NCBI GenBank assembly: GCA_965601455.1
Contig: OZ271831.1
Location: 2,666,001 to 2,730,000 of the forward strand
DNA: 64,000 bases
From: JANQEU01 sp965601455
Lineage (GTDB): Bacteria > Bacteroidota > Bacteroidia > Cytophagales > Cyclobacteriaceae
Direction of reading: 5' to 3'
Of the stretch, positions 1-9,757 are shown one piece after another (positions within the stretch are counted from its first letter, which is position 1; each line of letters starts with the position of its first letter). A model generated the notes under the pieces. That model was not told the origin of the DNA and made no database searches. It was given only the letters and a program-made list of their open reading frames with translations. Made by a program: the position numbers and the translations under genes.

Positions 1-123
1 AGTTAATTAAATGAGTATAAATCTATTATATACCCTATTAGAAAACCATTTATGTTCATCAATATGAGTCATATTATGGACATTATTTCAACAAATAGGT
101 ATTCTCAAATTTACCAATTTGAC

Positions 124-1761
124 CTACCGATACCACTCAAAACTATATTCATTCAAAATGATGTGGGATGGTTTAAGACCTGTTGAAACGTTCATCAGGT
201 CTTTTTTATTTTCCATTTCAAAAGACTCAAGGCCAAAATTGAAAAAACCATGGATAACGTCGATCTGATCCTGCCGGATAATCTGAAGCACGTGCTCTCC
301 AACTTTCGTTACCTCGCATCCGGTGAATGGATGAAAAGCTGAATAACTCCCACGTATCTCAATCATTTCCCTTAATCCATTATAAATCCGAGATTGCCTG
401 GTTGATTGATCATGCAATTGACCTCTTATTTCTTGTAGCTGATGTTTCTCCCTGTTAATGGCTCGATTATATTCTAATCTCTTCAAACCATCAATATCAT
501 TCTCAGAACCGACGAGGGAGTGATAGTAGATGGCCGGTAAACCCGGCAGTGTGAGCAGAACGGCATGGGCAAGTAAGAACCTTTTAATGGCAATTTCCGA
601 ATCATTTTCCTGCCCGTACATAAGGCTGAGGTAATTACAGTTAAGTTCGTACGGTTTCCTCTCCTCTCCTACACTACGGTAGGAAACCTTACCTCCATTA
701 AATTCTACTACATCTGCAAGATGTTTGATTTCATCAGTGCTCAGAATTCCATCGACTGGTCTAAGACCTACCCCATCATGACTTGCGAGGAAATTGAAAA
801 AACACTGATCCTTTCCAGGAAAATCAAGGGTACTTAGCCATTGAAAAAAAGCTTCAGTATGACCGGTCAGAATCGTATGAGCCAATAGCGGTGGAAGTGT
901 AAAGTTGTAAACCATGTGTGCCTCATCTCCTTTTCCGAAATAGGATATGTTTTCTTCATGAGGAACGTTGGTTTCGGTGATGATAATCGTGCCGGATTGA
1001 ATTAAATCAAGTACCTCCCGCATGACCTTTATCAGGCTATGCGTTTGGGGTAAATGAATACAGGTGGTTTCATCCTCCTTCCACATAAAACCTATAGCAT
1101 CCAGTCGCAAAAGGGAAGCACCCTGGTGAATGTAAGAAGCCAGTACATCGAGAATCTGAATAAATAATTTCGGATTAGCATAGTTGAGATCTACCTGATC
1201 CCGACTGAAGGTTGTCCACACCTTTTTCCCCTCATAATCGTGAATCAACGGACTCGTTCTGGGTCGAACGACAGCTTCCAATTGGCCAAAATTTGATCCG
1301 TCAATAAAGTAATTCTGGTATTCCTTATCGCCCTGTAAATAGCCTTTAAACCATTCGGATTCAGCAGACATGTGATTGATTACCGCATCATACATCAATC
1401 TATAGTCTGTAGACAAGGACTTCATCTCATTCCAACCTCCAATGTCTTCCCTCACCTGATAGTAATCCGTAACTGAAAAACCATCATCCGAAGTGTACGG
1501 ATAAAAAGGTAAAACATGGACAATGGTGATTATCTCCTTCCCAAATTCATTTAGAAAATCATGAAGTACACTTACATGCGGTCGACGGGAATCCTGTACC
1601 TGGTCACCATAAGTAATTAATGCTACGTCTTTATGCGTAATGCTCTTTAAACCAACGGAAACCTGCTGGTATTTATCTACAATTTCGTTAATCGCAGAAA
1701 GGAGAAAGTCAACCTCTTCTTCATTGTAAACAGAGGAAAGATAGCTTTCAATTTTGTTCAC
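124..1761 (-). CDS. GH13 subfamily 18 sugar phosphorylase (sucrose-phosphorylase-like)
   Basis: A 545-residue cytoplasmic alpha-amylase-family enzyme; the family phosphorolyses alpha-glucosides (sucrose, sucrose-6-phosphate, glucosylglycerate or glucosylglycerol) to glucose-1-phosphate. Visible: the 'VHVLPFYPYTSDDGFSV' strand near residues 81-97, the nucleophile Asp in 'RLDAIGF' (about 221), the acid/base Glu in 'ITETNVPHEEN' (about 263) and the 'ASHDGVGLRP' Asp (about 329). There is no signal peptide. The start is a GTG directly abutting the TGA of the upstream symporter, so translation is probably coupled and the symporter is the obvious sugar importer. The C-terminal end fits the family, but its DNA holds a strong hairpin on the other strand. 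Substrate specificity cannot be read from the sequence. Confidence 0.85.
   Translation of the reverse strand: MNKIESYLSSVYNEEEVDFLLSAINEIVDKYQQVSVGLKSITHKDVALITYGDQVQDSRRPHVSVLHDFLNEFGKEIITIVHVLPFYPYTSDDGFSVTDYYQVREDIGGWNEMKSLSTDYRLMYDAVINHMSAESEWFKGYLQGDKEYQNYFIDGSNFGQLEAVVRPRTSPLIHDYEGKKVWTTFSRDQVDLNYANPKLFIQILDVLASYIHQGASLLRLDAIGFMWKEDETTCIHLPQTHSLIKVMREVLDLIQSGTIIITETNVPHEENISYFGKGDEAHMVYNFTLPPLLAHTILTGHTEAFFQWLSTLDFPGKDQCFFNFLASHDGVGLRPVDGILSTDEIKHLADVVEFNGGKVSYRSVGEERKPYELNCNYLSLMYGQENDSEIAIKRFLLAHAVLLTLPGLPAIYYHSLVGSENDIDGLKRLEYNRAINREKHQLQEIRGQLHDQSTRQSRIYNGLREMIEIRGSYSAFHPFTGCEVTKVGEHVLQIIRQDQIDVIHGFFNFGLESFEMENKKDLMNVSTGLKPSHIILNEYSFEWYR
175..212 (+). terminator. Terminator-like hairpin on the + strand inside the 3' end of the phosphorylase gene
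   Basis: AAGACCTG (175-182) pairs with CAGGTCTT (196-203); inside it TGAA and TTCA pair again, giving about 12 stem pairs with one T-T mismatch and an ACG loop. It is followed by TTTTATTTT on the + strand. It would act on + strand transcripts, and no + gene is visible upstream in the window, so it may stop antisense transcription or a gene outside the window. Confidence 0.4.
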
Positions 1762-3318
1762 TCAGAATAGCTTTTCAACGGATAAACTAACAATAATTAT
1801 TATAGCAAATCCGCCGACCAACCAGCCGATAAACTTCCAATCCATATCTTCCTGCTCTTCCTCCTCAAATTTCTGCTTTTCAGACCCCAAAGCCATTACA
1901 TAAGCGATACCGAATGAGACAACGGCACCAATCAGATTCCACCAGAACCAGAATAAATTCTCACCAACAACCAACCATAGAAAGACATTTACACCAACCC
2001 CAATTAATAATCCAATATTCATTGCTCTTGCCTTAATATTCTTAAAACCAACAGCGGCAATGAAGGTGGCCAGTATCGGGCCATAGAACACCGAGCCGAT
2101 CTTATTAATCGCCTCAATAACTGTATCTGCGATGTTTCCACTGAAAAAAGCCAGAACAATACAAACTACCCCCCAAAAGAGTGAAGACCACTTTGAATAT
2201 CTCATGTAGGTTTGATCATCAACCTTTTTCCCCCGGACCAATATATCCTCGGTTGTTACCGCGCTCAATGAGTTGATGGCGGAGCTTAAGGACGACATAG
2301 CAGCGGAAAGAATGGCCACTATCAATAAACCAATGATTCCATGCGGTAGATAATCCCGAATAAAAATTGGTATCATCACATCAATTTTCTCCGGAGGTAT
2401 TTGATCCATAAATTCAGGGGTGTTAAATGCAAAGGTCCCGATGATCAGCCCCATGACGCAGTACAGGAAGGTGATTGGAAACCGGATCAGGCCATTGAAT
2501 AATAAAGTTCGCTTTACGGTAGCCAAACCTTTGGCTGATAGTAATCGCTGAACCTGGGATTGATCAGTTCCATAGTAAGAAGCATAAAGAAAAAAACCTC
2601 CAAACAGCATTGGTAAGAAACCAAACTCCCCGTCATTACCGATACCTGTAGGGCCAAAGTTCACTGCATTTAAACGGGTCCGATCTACTTGTTCCGTTAG
2701 CACCTCCCATCCACCGAGGTATGACAAACCGGCAACAGTACAAATGACAATTCCTATCATTAGAATGATCATTTGGATCATATCGCCATATACTACTGCT
2801 TTCATCCCTCCCTGGTAAGAATAGATGATTGTTATCACGCCTATAACCAGGATGGTTTGCCATAATGGGACACCTAGAATACTCATAAGAATAAGAGCAA
2901 CGGCATAGATCATAACCCCAGTGCTAAATGATCGACTGATCTGAAATACTATACTTATCAATATCCTGGTTGACCGATTGAAGCGTCTTTCCAGGTATTC
3001 ATAGATACTTACTACACCGGATCGATACAATCTTGGAAGAAGATACAATCCTAAAAATATCATTGCCAGAGGTACGCCGAATTCAAAGCTTAACCATTGC
3101 ATACCTCCACCATTCCGGATGCCCACAAAAGCGGGTGCAGAAACAAAACTGATAGCTGAAAGTTGAGTCGCCATTACACTCAATCCCAGGGGAAACCAAC
3201 CAAAAGATTTCCCGCCCAGGAAATAGTCTGTTTTACTGCTTTGCTTCTTAAAAAGATTTCCGAGAAAAAGGAAAAATAGAATATAAACAACGACAACCAG
3301 GTAATCCAGCCAGTTCAT
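1762..3318 (-). CDS. Sodium:solute symporter (SSS family)
   Basis: A 518-residue inner-membrane protein with about 13-14 hydrophobic segments and typical SSS features: N-terminal 'DYFLGGKSFGWFPLGLSVMATQ', with the 'QLSAISFVSAPAF' helix and 'AAMSSLSSAINSLSAVTTEDI' later in the chain (Na+-site serines). The family imports sugars, inositol, sialic acid or other solutes with Na+. It ends exactly where the GH13_18 phosphorylase begins, so the two very likely form an uptake-and-phosphorolysis pair for an alpha-glucoside. Only 52 bp separate it from the end of the upstream eIF2B-like gene, so readthrough from that operon is possible. Confidence 0.9.
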   Translation of the reverse strand: MNWLDYLVVVVYILFFLFLGNLFKKQSSKTDYFLGGKSFGWFPLGLSVMATQLSAISFVSAPAFVGIRNGGGMQWLSFEFGVPLAMIFLGLYLLPRLYRSGVVSIYEYLERRFNRSTRILISIVFQISRSFSTGVMIYAVALILMSILGVPLWQTILVIGVITIIYSYQGGMKAVVYGDMIQMIILMIGIVICTVAGLSYLGGWEVLTEQVDRTRLNAVNFGPTGIGNDGEFGFLPMLFGGFFLYASYYGTDQSQVQRLLSAKGLATVKRTLLFNGLIRFPITFLYCVMGLIIGTFAFNTPEFMDQIPPEKIDVMIPIFIRDYLPHGIIGLLIVAILSAAMSSLSSAINSLSAVTTEDILVRGKKVDDQTYMRYSKWSSLFWGVVCIVLAFFSGNIADTVIEAINKIGSVFYGPILATFIAAVGFKNIKARAMNIGLLIGVGVNVFLWLVVGENLFWFWWNLIGAVVSFGIAYVMALGSEKQKFEEEEQEDMDWKFIGWLVGGFAIIIIVSLSVEKLF

Positions 3319-3370
3319 AGGTTAAAGGGTTATTGATCCTTTAAATATAAGAGACAATTCAAAACCGTGA

Positions 3371-4102
3371 TTAACCTTCAATTAATTGAACGCCAGGTTG
3401 AAAAGGAACTGCCTCAAAGAGAGGGGATTGTGCCTTTATGGTTTTCACATATTTTCGGGAGTCCGCCAGAACAATCACAGGGATTTTCTGCACAATTGCC
3501 AACCTGGTAATTTCTGCACTCCCCTTTTTATTGACCCAATGGTTTTTGTCATATTGATCTACTCCCATGAAACAGGCATCCATACGATTCATGAATTGGC
3601 CAACGTGATCATCTTGAAGGATCTCCACTGACACGTTGCATTCCTTCAGTCTGGAAAATTGTATTCTTCCCTCTTCCTCCGGTCCTGAGAGAGTTTGAAA
3701 TACCTTGAATTGACGATCAATGCAAGCCATGCACAGTATATCTTGGATAGTTTTACTGTTGCTAAGCGTCAACACCGTTTTTCCATTTATTTCGAATTGA
3801 CTAGTCAGGTTTGTAAGCAGATTTCGAGGAATAGCCTCGTACCTATTCTCGTACTCAATTACTAACGGTAACACTTGGGTTACTGAATCAATGGATTCCA
3901 ATTCTTTAAGAAAATGATGAATCACAGCCATCGATGGATCAATGGCGGAAAGAACACTTTTTGACCAGGAAAGGTCTGAATCTGTGTATTTTGCGGTCCT
4001 TAGAAGAAACAGTAAGTTATCAAGCAAGTACGTTGATCCATTTTCACGATCATTAATGATTTGCTGAATTTTGTTTCTCCAGCTCGAGCTGTCGGAGTTC
4101 AC
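3371..4102 (-). CDS. eIF2B alpha/beta/delta-like (ribose-1,5-bisphosphate or MTR-1-P isomerase-like) protein
   Basis: A 243-residue soluble protein. 'GKTVLTLSNSKTIQDIL' in the middle and 'MDACFMGVDQYDKNHWVNKK' followed by 'GSAEITRLAIVQKIPVIVLA' are the recognisable signature of the IF-2B/methylthioribose-1-phosphate isomerase fold (sugar-phosphate binding). It is shorter than authentic MtnA (about 340 aa), so it is more like the archaeal/bacterial eIF2B-like branch; the substrate is unknown. The start is a GTG two bases after the korB stop, and the purine-rich 'AGGAG' overlaps it, so it is the third gene of the kor operon. Its metabolic link to ferredoxin oxidoreductase is not obvious. Confidence 0.65.
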   Translation of the reverse strand: MNSDSSSWRNKIQQIINDRENGSTYLLDNLLFLLRTAKYTDSDLSWSKSVLSAIDPSMAVIHHFLKELESIDSVTQVLPLVIEYENRYEAIPRNLLTNLTSQFEINGKTVLTLSNSKTIQDILCMACIDRQFKVFQTLSGPEEEGRIQFSRLKECNVSVEILQDDHVGQFMNRMDACFMGVDQYDKNHWVNKKGSAEITRLAIVQKIPVIVLADSRKYVKTIKAQSPLFEAVPFQPGVQLIEG

Positions 4103-4104
4103 TC

Positions 4105-5121
4105 CTATTCTATTTCCCAGTAATGGTTTCCACTAAGTAACTGATCAAGGTCTGCTACCTCGTTCATATGATCCACCAATTGATCCTCAATCACATCCTC
4201 ACAGGTCGGTCTTTGTGCCTGGTATATGATTCCAAATGGTCTGGGTAACTCTCCTCTTACTAATCCGTAGTCAAAAAATCTGGAAAGTATTGAAGCTTTA
4301 ACCAGATCCTCAGGGTCGTGAATCCAGCATTCATCCACTGAAACTTCGTCCAATGAAACAACTGTTGGCGTAAATCCATCCAATCTTACTCCCTTGGTTT
4401 CCTTGGCAAAAATCAAAGGCTTGCCTGTTTCAAGGTTTACCACATTATCATCCTTGGTTTCTTTCCCGGAAAAAATATTGAAGGCCCCATCGTTAAATAC
4501 ATGACAATTTTGATAGACTTCGACAAAGCTCGTCCCTTTGTGCTTTTGTGCTTGTGACAGGATTTCTCTCAATTGCACAGGGTTTCTATCAATACCACGA
4601 GCGATGAAGGTGCCCTCGGCTCCAAGCGCTAAAGCTACGGGATTAAAAGGTCTATCAACCGAGCCAAAAGGAGTTGACTTTGTTACTTTTCCTAATGGGG
4701 ATGTCGGAGAATACTGTCCCTTGGTCAATCCGTAAATCTCATTGTTGAATAAGATCAGATTCAAGTCAAAGTTCTTTCTCAAGAGATGGATCAGGTGATT
4801 GCCGCCGATGGAGAGGGAATCTCCATCGCCGGTAGTAATCCATACATCCAGATCAGGATTGGTAGCTTTTACCCCACTTGCAATGGCTGCAGCACGTCCG
4901 TGAATTCCATGGATTCCATATGTATTCATGTAATACGGATATCGTGAAGAACATCCGATACCAGATATGAAAACAGTTTTCTCCTTGGGTATATTGAAGG
5001 TGGGTAGAACCGTCTGAACCTGCTTAAGAATGGAGTAATCCCCACATCCAGGACACCATCTAATATCTTGATCCGACGCGTAGTCCTTAGGTTTTAATTC
5101 ATTAACAGTTGTTTCAGCCAT
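4105..5121 (-). CDS. korB: 2-oxoacid:ferredoxin oxidoreductase, beta subunit
   Basis: A 338-residue thiamine-diphosphate-binding subunit. 'DIRWCPGCGDYSIL' near residue 20 and 'ITTGDGDSLSIGGNHLIHLL' (the GDG-Xn-N ThDP/Mg motif) near residue 96 identify it. With KorA it oxidatively decarboxylates 2-oxoglutarate (or another 2-oxoacid) to acyl-CoA, reducing ferredoxin, in the cytoplasm. Its start overlaps the end of korA by 8 bp (ATGGCTGA), a normal translational coupling. The 2-oxoglutarate specificity is the usual assignment for this two-subunit layout without a ferredoxin-like delta domain, and it is inferred. Confidence 0.9.
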   Translation of the reverse strand: MAETTVNELKPKDYASDQDIRWCPGCGDYSILKQVQTVLPTFNIPKEKTVFISGIGCSSRYPYYMNTYGIHGIHGRAAAIASGVKATNPDLDVWITTGDGDSLSIGGNHLIHLLRKNFDLNLILFNNEIYGLTKGQYSPTSPLGKVTKSTPFGSVDRPFNPVALALGAEGTFIARGIDRNPVQLREILSQAQKHKGTSFVEVYQNCHVFNDGAFNIFSGKETKDDNVVNLETGKPLIFAKETKGVRLDGFTPTVVSLDEVSVDECWIHDPEDLVKASILSRFFDYGLVRGELPRPFGIIYQAQRPTCEDVIEDQLVDHMNEVADLDQLLSGNHYWEIE

Positions 5122-6970
5122 TTTTCAATTCCTTTATAATGGTTTCCTTTATTTCTTCCACAGTAAATGGAAGGCCACGTACTTTACTGATGGATTTCGC
5201 CCCAATCAGAAATTCATTTCGAATCATCATCGAAAGTTGTCCTTTATTCATCTCAGGGATAATGACCTTATTAAAACCCCATAGTAACTCACCAAGGTTT
5301 TTTGGAAATGGTACCAGGTATCTCAAGTGAACGTGAGCAACTGAAGCGCCTTCTTTTACCAATTCCCGAACTGCTGTCTCAATGGCGCCATAAGTGGATC
5401 CCCACGATAACACACAGAGGTCTGCCCCAGCCTCACCTCGGTTTACTTCCTGCAAAGGGATTTCCTCTTTTATCAAGTCAATTTTTTCCTTACGTATCTC
5501 GACCATCTTTTCGTGATTCATCGGATCGTAGGAAACATTTCCTGTCAGAAGTTCTTTTTCCAGACCACCAATTCGATGCTCAAAATCCTTTGTTCCGGCA
5601 GGAACCCATGGTCTTACTTGCTTTTCATTTCGATAGTAAGGCAAAAATTTGCCATCTCTGAACGCTGATTCACCAGGATCAACCTTTTTTATGGGTAACA
5701 AGTTTTCTTTACTTGGGAACCTCCATGGTTCCGCCCCATTGGCTATATATCCATCGGAAAGGATGAGAACAGGAGTCATGTGCTCAACAGCGATTCGGCA
5801 AGCTTTATAGGTTGTCTCGAAACAGTCTCTAGGCGATGAAGGTGCTAAAATAGGCATTGGAGCCTCACCATTTCGTCCATTTACCGCCTGCAATAAATCG
5901 GCCTGCTCAGTTTTTGTCGGAAGGCCTGTAGAAGGGCCTCCCCTCTGAACATTTACAATGACCACAGGTAGTTCCAGCATGACTGCCAAGCCCATGGCCT
6001 CCCCCTTTAGCGCGATGCCCGGACCTGAAGATCCGGTTGCCGCAAGAGCTCCAGCGAAGGAGCTTCCAATAGCAGCACACATAGCAGCAATCTCGTCCTC
6101 AGCTTGAAAGGTTTTCACCCCAAAGTTCTTGTGTTTGCTAAGTTCATGAAGAATATCAGAAGCCGGAGTGATCGGATAACTCGCATAGAAAAGATCAAAA
6201 TTATTCCGATGTGCTGCGGCCACCAGACCCAAGGCAACAGCCTGGTTTCCATTGATATTTCTATACTTACCAGGAGGCATTTTCGCTGGTCGTATGTTAA
6301 AACGACTGGCAAATGTTTCGCTGGTATCACCAAAATGGTATCCGGTTTTTAGCGCTGTAACATTGGCATTTGCGATATCGGGCTTATTCTTGAATTTCTC
6401 TTCAATGAATTTGATGGTCGTATCTGGTTTTTGGCTAAACATCCAATAGACGAAACCAAGAACAAACATGTTCTTACATCGATCCATCTCCTTCATACCC
6501 AAACCAGAATCCTTCAATGACTCTCTTGTTAATTTAGTAATGTCGACGGAGTGAAGTTCATAGCCGTCAAGTGAATGGTCTGTTAAGGGGTTTTCATCAT
6601 CGATATACTTAGCCAATTTCAAATTCCTGGCATCAAAGCCACTGGTATTAGCTATGATGATTCCACCTTTTTTCAGATTGGGTAGGTTGACCTTAAGTGC
6701 CGCAGCATTCATTACCACCAGAACATCAAACTGATCTCCCGGTGTGAATACTTCCACAGCACCAAACTTCAATTGGAATCCGGACACACCTGATGTGGTT
6801 CCAACTGGTGCCCGTATATCGGCCGGGTAATTTGGAAACGTACTAATGTCATTACCGAATTGTTCGACTGTCTCTGTAAACTGACCTCCGGTTAATTGGA
6901 TTCCATCACCGGAATCACCAGCAAAAAGGATAACGACCTCTTTGGACGTTTTAAGGGCTCTGCTGCTCAT
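5114..6970 (-). CDS. korA: 2-oxoacid:ferredoxin oxidoreductase, fused gamma-alpha subunit
   Basis: The N-terminal 'VVILFAGDSGDGIQLTGGQF' is the gamma (CoA-linked, Rossmann-like) domain. It is followed by the alpha pyrimidine-binding domain ('ASYPITPASDILHEL', 'EDEIAAMCAAIGSSFAGA', 'TGSSGPGIALKGEAMGLA'). This is the two-subunit Kor arrangement. The open frame reaches back to 7063, but those extra 31 residues look non-coding, so I take the ATG at 6970 (MSSRALKTSKEVV). The first gene of a korA-korB-eIF2B-like operon, overlapping korB by 8 bp. Confidence 0.9.
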   Translation of the reverse strand: MSSRALKTSKEVVILFAGDSGDGIQLTGGQFTETVEQFGNDISTFPNYPADIRAPVGTTSGVSGFQLKFGAVEVFTPGDQFDVLVVMNAAALKVNLPNLKKGGIIIANTSGFDARNLKLAKYIDDENPLTDHSLDGYELHSVDITKLTRESLKDSGLGMKEMDRCKNMFVLGFVYWMFSQKPDTTIKFIEEKFKNKPDIANANVTALKTGYHFGDTSETFASRFNIRPAKMPPGKYRNINGNQAVALGLVAAAHRNNFDLFYASYPITPASDILHELSKHKNFGVKTFQAEDEIAAMCAAIGSSFAGALAATGSSGPGIALKGEAMGLAVMLELPVVIVNVQRGGPSTGLPTKTEQADLLQAVNGRNGEAPMPILAPSSPRDCFETTYKACRIAVEHMTPVLILSDGYIANGAEPWRFPSKENLLPIKKVDPGESAFRDGKFLPYYRNEKQVRPWVPAGTKDFEHRIGGLEKELLTGNVSYDPMNHEKMVEIRKEKIDLIKEEIPLQEVNRGEAGADLCVLSWGSTYGAIETAVRELVKEGASVAHVHLRYLVPFPKNLGELLWGFNKVIIPEMNKGQLSMMIRNEFLIGAKSISKVRGLPFTVEEIKETIIKELKNG

Positions 6971-7238
6971 TTGAATGGGGTTTACAGGTAATCTAAATGG
7001 AATATTCGTTCGCGGTAATAAGTTTAGACTGATCTTAAACTGATTTTTATCATACGAGAACATGCTTCTTCTGCTAATACTTTCCTTCCCAAAGAAAACA
7101 TTCTGAAAAAGGGTTTTATATCCATCTTTTTGGCATCCACATACTCTTGTCTTGGGGGAATATTGAAGGAAGAAAAAGTCTTATTATTGTATCTGGACCA
7201 CGTGATTAAATCCTTCACCGTCCCAGCAAAAAATAGCA

Positions 7239-8738
7239 ATGAAGTATTTACTGCATTTCCTCATTTTCATTTTCGTAATTGGCTCACTTAATGCCCAGGA
7301 CAAATCTCTTCAAGATCGACCAATCTCAGTATGGTACAGCTCCGAGCTGTTGCCTGAAAGCTCTATTTGGTATACCGATCCTCCTGCAGAAGATGAAATA
7401 GAGTTCCGTCTAACTAAGCAGCAAGACCTTAAATGGGTTCTTAATAGCGATCTTGAAGAGACGGTTTTCGAGATAAATCCGGAGAACTCCTTTCAATCGA
7501 TACTGGGTATAGGGATGTCTCTTGAGTCTACCTCAGTATACGCTCTATGGAAAAACAGGAGTGAAACCCAGGTGAGAGAGTTGATCAGGATGTTCATTGA
7601 CCCTGATGAAGGCGCGGGATTCAATCTATTTCGAGTTTGTATTGGTACTTCAGATTTTTCAGACGGAAGATCGGTATCTGATCATCCACAAGGATACTAT
7701 ACCTACCAGAATAAAGCTGATGACACCTTTTCAATCAAGAACGACTCTGCTCTAAAAATTATTCAGACCATTCAACTGTTCCAGGAGGAGGCTGCAAAAC
7801 TCGGAGTTGGCGATGACCTTACCTTTTTTGCCTCGATGTGGAGCCCCCCACCCTGGATGAAAACGTCGAATAGCTTAATTGGAGGCACCTTATTAGAAGG
7901 TTTTGAACCGGCATTGGCCAAGTACTATAGATCCTTCATTGAAGAATATGCTAAATGTGGCATACCCATTCATGCGATTACAGTTCAAAATGAACCAAAT
8001 TTTACCCCAACTACATATCCCGGAATGCGTCTATCACCTGATCAGGAAAGGAAAATTGTAGAAGCTACTTATGAGGAATTCAATAGGCCTGACAACAGGA
8101 TTGAAACAAGGATTTGGATCAACGATCATAACATGAATCATTGGAAAAATGCGCTAGAGGTACTTGAAGGTCTTCAAAATAGATCAAAATTACATTACGT
8201 GAATGCTTCTGCCTTTCACAATTACAATCCTGTAGCCTCCCCGGACAACATGACGAAATTACATCAGGCCTTTCCGTCAATTGACATTCAATTTACAGAA
8301 CACTCAGAATGGGGAGTAAAAGGCATGCACAATATCCAGAGGTACTTTTTCAACTGGTCAAAATCATATAACTACTGGGTTCCCATGACAACCATTCAAC
8401 TGGATGAACATAACCAAGGGCCTTACAGTGATCTAAAATCCCTCAGCCCCACACTTTTGATAGAAAAAGGCGATAATAATCCGGCTTGGTACGTTACACC
8501 GGAGTTTTATTTGATCAGCCAGTTTTCCAAATTCATCCGACCCGGAGCAGTGAGATTGGAAAGTACGTTTGGCGAAACCAAGACATTGACGTCCATCGCC
8601 TTTGAAAATACAGATGGGACTGTTGTTCAAGTAGTTGTCAATCAAACAGCGAAAGGAGAGTCATTCACAACTTCCCTCGATGGTCAACAATTCACTGGTT
8701 ATGTACCTGCAAAATCCGTAGGTACTTTTCTTTGGTGA
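7239..8738 (+). CDS. GH30 family exported glycosidase (glucosylceramidase / beta-1,6-glucanase-like)
   Basis: 499 residues with a signal peptide (hydrophobic 3-18, 'LNAQ' cleavage). TIM-barrel features of GH30 are clear: 'FNLFRVCIGTSDFSDG', 'FFASMWSPPPWMKTSNSLIG', the acid/base Glu in 'AITVQNEPNF' (about 252) and the nucleophile Glu in 'QFTEHSEWG' (about 354). A C-terminal beta domain runs from about 425 to the end. There is no T9SS sorting domain or lipobox, so it is likely periplasmic. Members cleave beta-1,6-glucans, beta-glucosylceramides or xylans; the 'TSDFSDG' segment favours the GH30_1/3 side. Transcribed alone, divergent from korA. Confidence 0.85.
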   Translation: MKYLLHFLIFIFVIGSLNAQDKSLQDRPISVWYSSELLPESSIWYTDPPAEDEIEFRLTKQQDLKWVLNSDLEETVFEINPENSFQSILGIGMSLESTSVYALWKNRSETQVRELIRMFIDPDEGAGFNLFRVCIGTSDFSDGRSVSDHPQGYYTYQNKADDTFSIKNDSALKIIQTIQLFQEEAAKLGVGDDLTFFASMWSPPPWMKTSNSLIGGTLLEGFEPALAKYYRSFIEEYAKCGIPIHAITVQNEPNFTPTTYPGMRLSPDQERKIVEATYEEFNRPDNRIETRIWINDHNMNHWKNALEVLEGLQNRSKLHYVNASAFHNYNPVASPDNMTKLHQAFPSIDIQFTEHSEWGVKGMHNIQRYFFNWSKSYNYWVPMTTIQLDEHNQGPYSDLKSLSPTLLIEKGDNNPAWYVTPEFYLISQFSKFIRPGAVRLESTFGETKTLTSIAFENTDGTVVQVVVNQTAKGESFTTSLDGQQFTGYVPAKSVGTFLW

Positions 8739-8796
8739 GGTACCCATGTATCTGATAAATGCTCATTACCTGAAGTACAAGTTTCGGTTCCAGCAA

Positions 8797-9720
8797 TCAC
8801 TTCACAGGGAAATGTATATCTGTGATCAACTCATTATCAGGGACAGATCCAGGCATACTTTCATAAGTTTCGAAAGGTGGAATCTTCTTGTTGTACTTAA
8901 AAACCTTACCTCTTTGGTACATCTGCATAGCGCTCCAGGCGTTTCCCAAATGTGCATAAGGACCAGTGTGGCGTGTGGTATATACCTTGGTTGTAGGAAT
9001 ACTACCGGAAGTGATTCCCTCAGGTAAGTCATCAGGTATGTTTTTTACCGGGAACCCAGTTGAGTAGGTTACTCTACCTTTTCCTAATTCCCATTTGTGG
9101 TAAATTGAAAACCCAGGACCGTTAACAAGGTCTTCCTTGTCTTTCAGATAATTACCCAATGTTTCGAAATCTGATGACATGGACTGCCCCACATCATCCA
9201 TACTACATTCTCTTTTGACCACTATGAACGATCCACCTGGATGTTCACTCTCTCCCAGTTTCTCAAGTTTAGAGTGCACTTCACCATCTTCGGCATAGTC
9301 CTTCAGCATATTCAGACCTCGTTGGTAGTCCATACCGATTAGTGTGTTCATCATTTTTGTCATGAAAAACATGAAGAATGGCAATCCACTATCCATAAAC
9401 CAGCTAACCTCGGTACCCCCTTCCTTTTCAACCAACTCAAACCAGACTTTGGCTGTAGACTTGTAAGGTGTAAGAAAGGTTAGATCTATTTTGACCGATT
9501 CATTCTCGACAGTATCGGTAATCTCCATGTTGCCTTTACCTGTGATTTTTCCTTCCCATTCGTAGCTCTGGGCATCATCGGCAATTCTGACTTTGGCTTC
9601 AGGTTCAGCTATTAACCAGGGTGACCAAGTGGTCCAGGTGTTAAAATCTTTGATGATGTTGAATACCTTATCCCTGGGTGCGTCAATGACTATTGACTTC
9701 TTGATGTTAAGTTTAGGCAT
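8797..9720 (-). CDS. SRPBCC lipid-binding domain fused to GyrI-like effector-binding domain
   Basis: A 307-residue soluble protein in two halves. Residues 1-145 form a START/Bet v 1-like polyketide-cyclase fold ('IKKSIVIDAPRDKVFNIIKD', 'WTTWSPWLIAEPEAKV'). Residues 155-305 form a GyrI/AraC effector-binding-like domain ending 'TTKVYTTRHTGPYAHLGNAW' and 'ITDIHFPVK'. Both halves bind small hydrophobic ligands in their families; the fusion is common in Bacteroidota and has no defined role. There is no DNA-binding domain, so it is not itself a transcription factor. A 166-bp gap with a palindrome lies upstream. Confidence 0.8.
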   Translation of the reverse strand: MPKLNIKKSIVIDAPRDKVFNIIKDFNTWTTWSPWLIAEPEAKVRIADDAQSYEWEGKITGKGNMEITDTVENESVKIDLTFLTPYKSTAKVWFELVEKEGGTEVSWFMDSGLPFFMFFMTKMMNTLIGMDYQRGLNMLKDYAEDGEVHSKLEKLGESEHPGGSFIVVKRECSMDDVGQSMSSDFETLGNYLKDKEDLVNGPGFSIYHKWELGKGRVTYSTGFPVKNIPDDLPEGITSGSIPTTKVYTTRHTGPYAHLGNAWSAMQMYQRGKVFKYNKKIPPFETYESMPGSVPDNELITDIHFPVK

Positions 9721-9757
9721 GATTCGAAACGGTTATTGTTTAATAAAAATAAGATAA

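Noticed and set aside
3322..3344. TTAAAGG ... CCTTTAA inverted repeat between the eIF2B-like gene and the symporter
   Set aside because: Short arms, 9-base loop and no T-run; could be chance, and it is not clearly an operator or terminator.
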